A stretch of DNA of 11,333 nt from an uncultured Collinsella sp. (lineage in GTDB: Bacteria; Actinomycetota; Coriobacteriia; Coriobacteriales; Coriobacteriaceae), in the NCBI GenBank assembly GCA_900554255.1, contig USGN01000022.1, forward strand, positions 1-11,333, read 5' to 3'. Position numbers and translations under genes: made by a program. Shown here in pieces: positions 6,383-11,333 of this stretch. The notes under the pieces are model-generated. The model was not told where the DNA came from and searched no databases. It saw nothing but the letters and a program-made list of their open reading frames with translations. Every line of letters begins with the position of its first letter. The first letter of the stretch is position 1.

Positions 6383-6461
6383 TGGGCACTCATTGGGGAC
6401 AGGCTTAAATGAGTGCCCAATGAGCAGGTACTCATTTAAGTCTGTCCCCAATGACTAGGTG
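6383..6461. repeat. Large inverted-repeat element C (GGGGACAG ... CTGTCCCC)
   Basis: A 25-bp arm at 6390-6414 is the inverse of 6430-6454 with a single G-T pair and a 15-nt loop. Each arm contains GGGGACAG or CTGTCCCC and the tag TTAAATGAGT or its inverse. Alternative perfect pairings compete: TGGGCACTCATT (6383-6394) with AATGAGTGCCCA (6408-6419), and CTCATTGGG (6389-6397) with CCCAATGAG (6416-6424). The right end continues as ATGACTAGGTG (6451-6461), also found at 3936-3946. It lies between the terminator and the ABC importer promoter and holds no gene. Confidence 0.8.
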
Positions 6462-6500
6462 GAAGGTTGCGGGTTCTTTACGGGAATGTAGTGTGGGCTG

Positions 6501-6526
6501 CGGAAACGTGATTCTTTCCGTACAAT
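6501..6526 (+). promoter_or_regulatory. Probable promoter and operator-like dyad of the amino acid ABC operon
   Basis: TACAAT at 6521-6526 is a good -10 box, 36 bp before the ATPase ATG. Directly upstream is a perfect dyad CGGAAA (6501-6506) ... TTTCCG (6515-6520) with an 8-nt spacer. No good -35 hexamer is visible where the dyad begins. This suggests a regulator binding between -35 and -10, but the regulator is not known. Confidence 0.4.
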
Positions 6527-6561
6527 AGTTCAACTCGTGTAAACGCAGGGAAGGGACATTC

Positions 6562-7293
6562 ATGGCAGACATGATCGAGATCAAGCATCTCAACAAGTAC
6601 TTTGGCGACCTGCATGTGCTCAAAGATATCAACCTCACCGTCAAACGCGGCGAGAAGCTCGTAATGATCGGGCCTTCCGGCTCGGGTAAGTCGACGCTCA
6701 TCCGTTGCGTCGATTATCTGGAGGAGCCCACGTCGGGCGAGGTTGTCATCGACGGTACGCCGCTCACCAAAAAGAATCACCTGGAGATGGCTCGCAAGTA
6801 TAGTTCCATGGTGTTTCAGCAGTTCAACCTGTATCCCAACATGACGGTGCTGGGCAACCTGACGCTCGCGCCCATCAAGCTGCAAAAGAAGAGCAAGGAG
6901 GAGGCGACCGAGATCGCCATCGCTGCGCTCAAGCGCGTCGGCATGGCACATAAGGCCGGCGAGTATCCGCAGAATCTCTCGGGCGGTCAGCAGCAGCGCA
7001 TCGCCATCGCCCGTGCCCTGTGCACCAAGCAACCCATCATCCTGTTTGACGAGCCGACCTCGGCGCTCGACCCCGAGATGGTCCAGGAGGTTCTGGACGT
7101 TATGATTGAGCTCGCGCAGGAGGACATCACCATGATCTGCGTGACGCACGAGATGGGCTTTGCGCGCCAGGTGGCCGACCGCGTCATCTTTATGGAGGAC
7201 GGTCGCATTCTGGAGGAGGGCACGCCCGAGCACTTCTTCGATAATCCCGAGAACCCGCGCTGCCGCGAGTTCCTGTCCAAGATTCTGCACTAG
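6562..7293 (+). CDS. Polar amino acid ABC transporter, ATP-binding protein (GlnQ-like)
   Basis: Cytoplasmic ATPase that powers uptake of a polar amino acid. The 243-residue length is standard. It shows Walker [10 protein letters not shown] (37-45), the Q-loop at [10 protein letters not shown] (84-93), signature LSGGQQQR (139-146), Walker [13 protein letters not shown] (159-170) and the H-loop VTHEMGFA (194-201). [12 protein letters not shown] and THEMGFAR are characteristic of the polar amino acid (PAAT) family. AGGGAAGGGA precedes the ATG at 6562. It is the first gene of a four-gene unit arranged as ATPase, binding protein, permease, permease, the order of Bacillus glnQHMP. Glutamine is plausible, but glutamate, cystine, arginine or histidine cannot be excluded by sequence. 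Confidence 0.94.
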   Translation: MADMIEIKHLNKYFGDLHVLKDINLTVKRGEKLVMIGPSGSGKSTLIRCVDYLEEPTSGEVVIDGTPLTKKNHLEMARKYSSMVFQQFNLYPNMTVLGNLTLAPIKLQKKSKEEATEIAIAALKRVGMAHKAGEYPQNLSGGQQQRIAIARALCTKQPIILFDEPTSALDPEMVQEVLDVMIELAQEDITMICVTHEMGFARQVADRVIFMEDGRILEEGTPEHFFDNPENPRCREFLSKILH

Positions 7294-7301
7294 GCGCGGT
7301 G

Positions 7302-8177
7302 ATGGACATGACGGATATGACGAGGGCGGCCGTGTCGCGCCGTCACTTTTTGCAGCTGGCTGGCGCCGGCATGCTCGCGCTGACGGGGACCGCGCTTACC
7401 GGTTGCGGCAACTCCACCAGCGGCGAGGGCTCCGACAAGGGGTCCAAGCTTGCGGCCATCAAGTCGCGTGGCCATCTGAACGCCGGCGTTAAGAAGGACG
7501 TTCCCGGCTACGGCTATTACGACACCGCCAAGGGTCGCTTTGAGGGCATGGAAGTCGATTTGTGCTACCAGATCGCCGCTGCCGTCTTTGGCGTGAGCTA
7601 CAAGGAGGCCCGTGCCCAGGAGCTTGTCGAGTTTACCGACGTAACGCCCAAGACGCGCGGCCCGCTGATCGATAACGGCCAACTCGACGTGGTCGCGGCG
7701 ACCTACACCATCACCGACGAGCGCAAGAAGAGCTGGGATTTCTCGACGCCGTACCGCACCGACTACGTGGGACTCATGGTCAAGAAGCGTTCGGGCTTTA
7801 CCTCGATTGAGGATCTGGACGGCAAGGTCATTGGCGTGAGCCAGGGCGCTACCACGCAGAGCCTGATCGAGCAGATGATCAAGGACAACGGCTTCAGCTG
7901 TAAGCCCGAGTTTAGGGCCTTTAGCGGCTACCCCATCATCAAGAGCTCGCTCGATGCCGGCAATATCGACGTCTTTGCCATGGACCGCTCCACGCTGGCC
8001 GGTTACATGAACGAGACCGTTGAGCTGTTGCAGCCCGAGGTCAAGTTTGGCGAGCAGGGCTACGGCGTGGCGACCAAGAAGGGCTGCGACCTTTCGGCCG
8101 TGGTCGACCAGGTGATTTGCGATCGCCTGGCCGACGGCTGGCTCGACCAAGAGGTCAAGACCTGGGGTCTTGTATAG
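7302..8177 (+). CDS. Amino acid ABC transporter substrate-binding lipoprotein with Tat-like signal
   Basis: Extracellular solute-binding protein of family 3 that delivers an amino acid to the two permeases downstream. With the ATG at 7302 it has 291 residues. The N-terminus contains VSRRHFLQLAG, a twin-arginine-type motif (Arg13-Arg14), then a hydrophobic stretch and a lipobox LTGC with Cys35 as the likely lipidated residue. This fits Tat export followed by lipid anchoring. The mature domain has the family's RGHLNAGV start, RFEGMEVDLCYQIA, a TITDERKKSWDFSTPY segment, GLMVKK and GVSQGATTQ. The start is uncertain: GTG 7299, ATG 7308 and ATG 7317 are in frame and none has a strong ribosome binding site. 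The gene begins only 8 bp after the ATPase stop, so translational coupling is likely. Ligand not determined. Confidence 0.9.
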   Translation: MDMTDMTRAAVSRRHFLQLAGAGMLALTGTALTGCGNSTSGEGSDKGSKLAAIKSRGHLNAGVKKDVPGYGYYDTAKGRFEGMEVDLCYQIAAAVFGVSYKEARAQELVEFTDVTPKTRGPLIDNGQLDVVAATYTITDERKKSWDFSTPYRTDYVGLMVKKRSGFTSIEDLDGKVIGVSQGATTQSLIEQMIKDNGFSCKPEFRAFSGYPIIKSSLDAGNIDVFAMDRSTLAGYMNETVELLQPEVKFGEQGYGVATKKGCDLSAVVDQVICDRLADGWLDQEVKTWGLV

Positions 8178-8202
8178 GCGCATCGTCCAAGGAAGGAATC
8201 AA

Positions 8203-8949
8203 ATGCTCGAAGGATTATTTGACGCCGACCGCTGGTCGACGACATTTCAAAACATGGGGCCCTTCTGGGAGGGCTTTGGCGTGACACTGCAGGTGGTCGT
8301 TGCCGGTCTGCTGCTGTCGCTGGTGCTGGGCACGCTGCTGGGCGTGTTCTCTACCACTCGTTCGCGCGTGCTGCGCGCCATAAGCCGCGTGTACGTGGAG
8401 TTTTACCAGAACACCCCGTTGCCCGTGCAGGTGCTCTTTATGTACATGGCCGGTCCGCAGTTTTTGCAGGCCATAACTGGTGCCGATCAGCCGGTGCGTA
8501 TCGCGCCGTTCATGCTGGGCTTCTTGGGCGTGGGCCTGTATCACGCTGCCTACATTTCGGAGGTCATCCGCACTGGTATCGAGGCGGTTCCGCGCGGTCA
8601 GATGGAGGCGGCCCAGAGCCAGGGCTTCACCCGTGCGCAGGCCTACTGGTACATCGTGCTGCCCCAGACATTCAAGATCATTCTGCCGCCGCTGTGTAAC
8701 CAGGCGCTCAACCTGGTCAAGAACACGTCGGTGCTGGCGCTTGTGGCCGGCGGCGACCTTATGTACCGTTCCGACAACTTTGTGAGTCTGTACGGTTACC
8801 TGCAGGGATACATCGTCTGCTGCCTTATGTACTTCATCATCTGCTTTCCGCTCGCCATGCTGGTGCAGTGGCTCGAGCGCCGCTCCAAGGAGCGTCCGCG
8901 CGGCGTGAGCCTGGCCGAGCTGGGGCTCGACAACGTAGAGGAGGCCTAG
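8203..8949 (+). CDS. Amino acid ABC transporter permease (first subunit)
   Basis: Integral membrane permease of the His/Glu/Gln/Arg family (MetI-like fold), predicted to form a heterodimeric channel with the next gene product. The 248-residue protein has hydrophobic segments near 25-50, 72-92, 100-118 and 200-223. The EAA loop that contacts the ATPase is EAVPRGQMEAAQSQGF (127-142), followed by YIVLPQTFKIILPPLCN. NTSVLALVAGGDLMYR is also typical. The ATG at 8203 is supported by AAGGAAGG (8189-8196). An upstream in-frame TTG at 8170 overlaps the binding-protein gene and is not preferred. The C-terminal tail is long and charged (about 224-248). It sits 25 bp after the binding-protein stop. Confidence 0.93.
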   Translation: MLEGLFDADRWSTTFQNMGPFWEGFGVTLQVVVAGLLLSLVLGTLLGVFSTTRSRVLRAISRVYVEFYQNTPLPVQVLFMYMAGPQFLQAITGADQPVRIAPFMLGFLGVGLYHAAYISEVIRTGIEAVPRGQMEAAQSQGFTRAQAYWYIVLPQTFKIILPPLCNQALNLVKNTSVLALVAGGDLMYRSDNFVSLYGYLQGYIVCCLMYFIICFPLAMLVQWLERRSKERPRGVSLAELGLDNVEEA

Positions 8950-8952
8950 CGC

Positions 8953-9591
8953 ATGGAAATCTTCAACGCGACCAACCTGCTCTACATTTGGGGCGGCTTT
9001 GTTAAGACGATCGAGATCTCGGCGCTGTCGATCTTTTTCTCGCTCATCTTTGGCACGGTGCTGGCGCTCGTTAAAAGTTATGCGCCCCGTCCATTCCGTA
9101 TTTTGGTGAGCGCCTATATCGAGCTGTTCCGTTGCACGCCAAACCTGCTGTGGATCCTGTTTATCTACTTTACGGTGCAGGGTTTGGACATTGTGATTTC
9201 GACCATCGCCTTTACGCTGTTTACCAGCGCTGTTATGGCCGAGATTGTGCGCGGAGGCCTCAACTCGATTCCGCGTGGCCAGTTTGAGGCGGCGCAGAGC
9301 CAGGGCTTTGGCTTCTTTGCCACCATGCGCTACATCATTCTGCCGCAGACGTTTAAGACGATCATTCCGGCGCTGTTTAGCCAGTGCACGACCGTCATCA
9401 AGGACAGCTCGTATCTTTCGGGCATTAACGTGGCCGAGCTCATGTACACGGCAAACGTCGTGATGGCCCACGCGATCGATCTGTCGCAGGTGCTTATGCT
9501 CTACGGCCTGGTGTTTGCGATGTACTTTGTGCTCAACTTTGGTATCTCGCTGCTGGTCCGAGCGTATCAACGTCGTATCGTGGCAGCGTAG
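8953..9591 (+). CDS. Amino acid ABC transporter permease (second subunit)
   Basis: Second membrane permease of the importer, 212 residues, a normal length. Hydrophobic segments lie near 18-41, 62-98 and 180-203. The EAA loop reads SIPRGQFEAAQSQGFGFF (105-122), followed by YIILPQTFKTIIPAL, and ELFRCTPNLLWILFIYF resembles the equivalent ExxRxTPxL segment of the family. The ATG lies only 3 bp after the preceding stop, with AGAGGAGG (8938-8945) inside the end of the first permease gene, so the two are translated together. The two permeases share the EAA-loop core (RGQxEAAQSQGF) but differ elsewhere, consistent with an old duplication. The stop codon is followed immediately by a palindromic repeat. 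Confidence 0.93.
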   Translation: MEIFNATNLLYIWGGFVKTIEISALSIFFSLIFGTVLALVKSYAPRPFRILVSAYIELFRCTPNLLWILFIYFTVQGLDIVISTIAFTLFTSAVMAEIVRGGLNSIPRGQFEAAQSQGFGFFATMRYIILPQTFKTIIPALFSQCTTVIKDSSYLSGINVAELMYTANVVMAHAIDLSQVLMLYGLVFAMYFVLNFGISLLVRAYQRRIVAA

Positions 9592-9592
9592 A

Positions 9593-9623
9593 ATGTGACA
9601 AAGGGACTGTCCCTTTGTCACAT
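9593..9623. repeat. Perfect 31-nt palindrome D (core GGGACTGTCCC)
   Basis: ATGTGACAAAGGGAC (9593-9607) and GTCCCTTTGTCACAT (9609-9623) are exact inverses around a single T. It begins 2 bp after the permease stop and ends 16 bp before the next ATG. The centre is identical to element B1 at 4439-4467. There is no T tract on either side, so it is not a standard terminator. Confidence 0.8.
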
Positions 9624-9639
9624 AGAGAAAGGAATCGCG

Positions 9640-10263
9640 ATGAGCGATCTGGAGAATAAGAAGAATCCTGTGGTCATTACCATCGCGCGCGACTTTGGCG
9701 CCGAGGGCCACGAGATTGGTCGTATCCTCGCCGATGAGTTGGGGATTCCGCTGTACGATAACGAGCTGCTGGTGCGCGCGTCGCTGCGCGCGGGCGAGTC
9801 GCTCGACAAGATGGCTGCCTACGACGAGCGCCTGGCCGTGGAGAATATGGCGTTTCTGCCCGACCGCTACGATGCACGTTCGTACTCGGACAAGTTGTTC
9901 CAAAAGATGAGCCAGGTGATTTTGGATCTGGGCGAGACCGAGAGCTGCATTATCGAAGGCCGTCTGTCCGATTACCTGCTGCGTAACAATCCCAACCACA
10001 TTGCCGTGTTGGTGACCGCACCCTTTGAGGACCGCGTCGAGATCGTGCGCAAGAAGCGCGGCCTTAACAAAAAGAAGGGCGCCAAGCTGGTCAAGCAACA
10101 GCAGAAGGCGCGCGAGGCGTTCTATAAGCGCTACAGTGCCGGAAAGTGGAAGATGACGAGCGGTAAAGACATCGTCGTCAACCGCGCCAAGCTGGGCCGC
10201 GAGGGTTGCAAAGACGTTATTGCCGCAGCCTACCGCTACAAGGTGGCGCAGCTCGAAGACTAA
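9640..10263 (+). CDS. Cytidylate kinase-like family protein
   Basis: A 207-residue protein of the cytidylate-kinase-like family (P-loop nucleoside/nucleotide kinase fold); the substrate of this family is generally unproven. The N-terminus VVITIARDFGAEGHEIGRILADELGIPLYDNELLV aligns with the family pattern ITIxREFGSGGxxIGxxLAxxLGxxxYDxxL. The phosphate loop is FGAEGHEIG (19-27), where Ala-Glu replaces the usual Ser-Gly. ESCIIEGRLSDYLL (101-114), an arginine-rich lid at DRVEIVRKKRGL (131-142) and KDIVVN near 176-181 are also family-like. The ATG at 9640 is chosen for GAAAGGA (9627-9633); an in-frame GTG at 9595 lies inside palindrome D. It is 48 bp downstream of the ABC operon and may be co-transcribed if the palindrome does not stop transcription. 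A role in nucleotide metabolism is inference. Confidence 0.85.
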   Translation: MSDLENKKNPVVITIARDFGAEGHEIGRILADELGIPLYDNELLVRASLRAGESLDKMAAYDERLAVENMAFLPDRYDARSYSDKLFQKMSQVILDLGETESCIIEGRLSDYLLRNNPNHIAVLVTAPFEDRVEIVRKKRGLNKKKGAKLVKQQQKAREAFYKRYSAGKWKMTSGKDIVVNRAKLGREGCKDVIAAAYRYKVAQLED

Positions 10264-10270
10264 CCGACCA

Positions 10271-10309
10271 AAACCATCACAAAGGTGCCTGTCCCCATCG
10301 TGGTGGTTT
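10271..10309. repeat. Intergenic element E (CTGTCCCC in a 10-bp stem-loop)
   Basis: AAACCATCAC (10271-10280) pairs with GTGGTGGTTT (10300-10309) with one G-T pair. The 19-nt loop contains GTGCCTGTCCCCA, the repeat core. It lies 7 bp after the kinase-like stop. With TTT at the end of the stem it might also weakly terminate the plus-strand transcript. Confidence 0.5.
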
Positions 10310-10324
10310 GGGCGGCCGGCATAG

Positions 10325-10362
10325 AAAAAGTCCCCGCCGGGCGTGTGCTCGACGGGGACTTT
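10325..10362 (-). terminator. Terminator of the minus-strand glutamate synthase-type gene
   Basis: AAAGTCCCCG (10327-10336) and CGGGGACTTT (10353-10362) are perfect inverses. Read on the minus strand, the stem ends in CTTTTT (T run from 10329 to 10325), giving a good intrinsic terminator 28 bp past the minus-strand stop. On the plus strand the tail is only TTT, so it would be a weaker terminator for the convergent kinase gene. Confidence 0.8.
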
Positions 10363-10390
10363 GCCGTTTGGTGGCTAGCTCTGTAGGTGA

Positions 10391-11333
10391 TTACTCGCCC
10401 AGCAGGCTCTTGGTGATCGAAGCGGCGGCCTTCTTGCCGGCGCCCATCGCCAGAATGACCGTAGCGGCACCGGTGACGATGTCGCCGCCAGCCCAGATGC
10501 GGGGATCGGTGGTCTGGCCGGTCTCCTCGTCGGCGACGATGTAGCCCCACTTGTTGAGCTCCATCTTGCCGCCGATCTTCTTTGCGAAGGGGTTGGCGTT
10601 GGTGCCGATAGCCGAGATTGCGACGTCGCAGGGGATCTCCTCGATGGCGCCCTCGATGGGCACCGGGCGACGACGGCCGGACTCGTCGGGCTCGCCGAGC
10701 TCCATCTTCTGGACCTTGACGGCGCACACGGAGCCGTCCTCGCCAGCGACAAACTCGAGCGGGGAGACGAGCGGCAGAACCTCGACGCCCTCGGCCTTGG
10801 CGTGGTGCAGCTCGGCACGACGGCAAGGCATCTCATCCTCGGTACGACGGTAGGCGATGATGGCGTGCTCGGCGCCCAGGCGCTTGGCGGTACGGACGGC
10901 GTCCATAGCCACGTTGCCGCCACCAAAGACGACGACGTTCTTGCCGTGCTTGGTGGGGGTGTCGTACTCGGGGAACTTGTTGGCCTTCATCAGGTTCACG
11001 CGGGTGAGGTACTCGTTCGCGAAGAAGACGTTGGGCAGGTTCTCGCCGGGGACGTTGAGGAACTTGGGCAGGCCAGCGCCGGTCGCCACGTAGATGGCGT
11101 CGAAGCCCTGCTCGAACAGCTCCTCGGCCGTGGCCATGTTGCCCACGACGGAGTTGTACTCAAACTTGACGCCCATGTCCTCCAGGCCGTCAATCTCGCG
11201 CTTGACGACCGCCTTGGGCAGACGGAACTCGGGGATGCCGTAGACCAGCACGCCGCCGCCGGTGAAGAATGCCTCGAAGACGGTGACGTCAAAGCCGTTG
11301 CGGGCGAGCTCGCCGGCGCAGGTGATGCCGGAC
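10391..11333 (-). CDS. gltA: NADPH-dependent glutamate synthase small-subunit-type flavoprotein (partial, N-terminus outside window)
   Basis: FAD- and NAD(P)H-binding oxidoreductase of the glutamate synthase beta-subunit family, which passes electrons from NAD(P)H to a partner. The last 313 residues are present; the open frame continues through the window edge at 11333, so the N-terminal iron-sulfur cysteines are not visible. It begins SGITCAGELARNGFDVTVFEA, part of the first dinucleotide fold, followed by GGVLVYGIPEFRLPK, ATGAGLPKFLNVPGEN and the second dinucleotide fold GGGNVAMD (nt 10924-10901). It continues with AYRRTEDEMPCR, KMELGEPDESGRRRPVPIEG, AISAIGTNANP and the C-terminal flavin-site segment WAGGDIVTGAATVILAMGAGKKAA. 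These closely match proteins annotated as GltA (NADPH-dependent glutamate synthase). Relatives such as sulfide dehydrogenase (SudA) or NfnB-type subunits cannot be excluded without the upstream neighbour. Convergent with the preceding gene. Confidence 0.88.
   Translation of the reverse strand, partial: SGITCAGELARNGFDVTVFEAFFTGGGVLVYGIPEFRLPKAVVKREIDGLEDMGVKFEYNSVVGNMATAEELFEQGFDAIYVATGAGLPKFLNVPGENLPNVFFANEYLTRVNLMKANKFPEYDTPTKHGKNVVVFGGGNVAMDAVRTAKRLGAEHAIIAYRRTEDEMPCRRAELHHAKAEGVEVLPLVSPLEFVAGEDGSVCAVKVQKMELGEPDESGRRRPVPIEGAIEEIPCDVAISAIGTNANPFAKKIGGKMELNKWGYIVADEETGQTTDPRIWAGGDIVTGAATVILAMGAGKKAAASITKSLLGE

Noticed and set aside
9595..9639. Upstream GTG start for the cytidylate-kinase-like gene
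   Set aside because: It lies within palindrome D, and the ATG at 9640 has a proper ribosome binding site and family-like N-terminus.
8215..10098. Long minus-strand open frame (about 627 codons) opposite the permeases and kinase-like gene
   Set aside because: Antisense to three well-supported genes, His/Gln/Arg-rich without any domain; another codon-bias shadow.
3887..10309. CRISPR array
   Set aside because: The repeats are dispersed in different gaps, palindromic and without evenly spaced unique spacers; no cas genes are present.
10391..11251. Start of the minus-strand flavoprotein at the GTG near 11251
   Set aside because: The frame continues upstream to the window edge with family-matching sequence (SGITCAGELARNGFDVTVFEA), so this is an internal codon and the true start lies outside the window.

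Overview
The window is a GC-rich (roughly 60%) bacterial chromosome segment with tightly packed genes. Protein sequences and gene style suggest a gut actinobacterium of the class Coriobacteriia, with Collinsella the most likely genus. That is inference from gene content, codon style and the abundant GGGGACAG/CTGTCCCC intergenic repeats, not from a marker gene.

Layout. (1) 1-3808: purine biosynthesis, purF, then purM and purN overlapping by 11 bp, closed by a strong terminator at 3839-3883. (2) 3961-4425: a stand-alone PTS EIIA protein of the galactitol (GatA) type. (3) 4596-6314: a membrane-anchored parvulin-type foldase followed by a GatB/YqeY-domain protein, closed by a strong terminator at 6344-6375. 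(4) 6562-9591: a four-gene polar amino acid ABC importer (ATPase, Tat/lipoprotein-type binding protein, two permeases) in the order of the Bacillus glnQHMP operon. (5) 9640-10263: a cytidylate-kinase-like protein. (6) 10391-11333, minus strand: the C-terminal part of an NADPH-dependent glutamate synthase small-subunit-type flavoprotein, convergent with the rest and cut by the window edge. Glutamine is the amino donor for PurF and PurL-type steps. An amino acid importer and a glutamate synthase subunit nearby are therefore metabolically compatible, but no operon link to pur is visible.

Nothing here looks like a defence or mobile gene cassette; the protein genes are ordinary housekeeping functions. 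The most unusual structure lies between the genes. All six gaps between transcription units carry short inverted-repeat elements, five of them built on GGGGACAG/CTGTCCCC or the palindrome GGGACTGTCCC. The conserved core is flanked by a sequence tag that differs at each site but is self-complementary within it, so each element can fold. Some tags recur between loci, such as ATGACTAGGTG at 3936 and 6451. These look like a REP/MITE-type repeat family with a constant core and variable tags, and they are the main reason to look again at this window.
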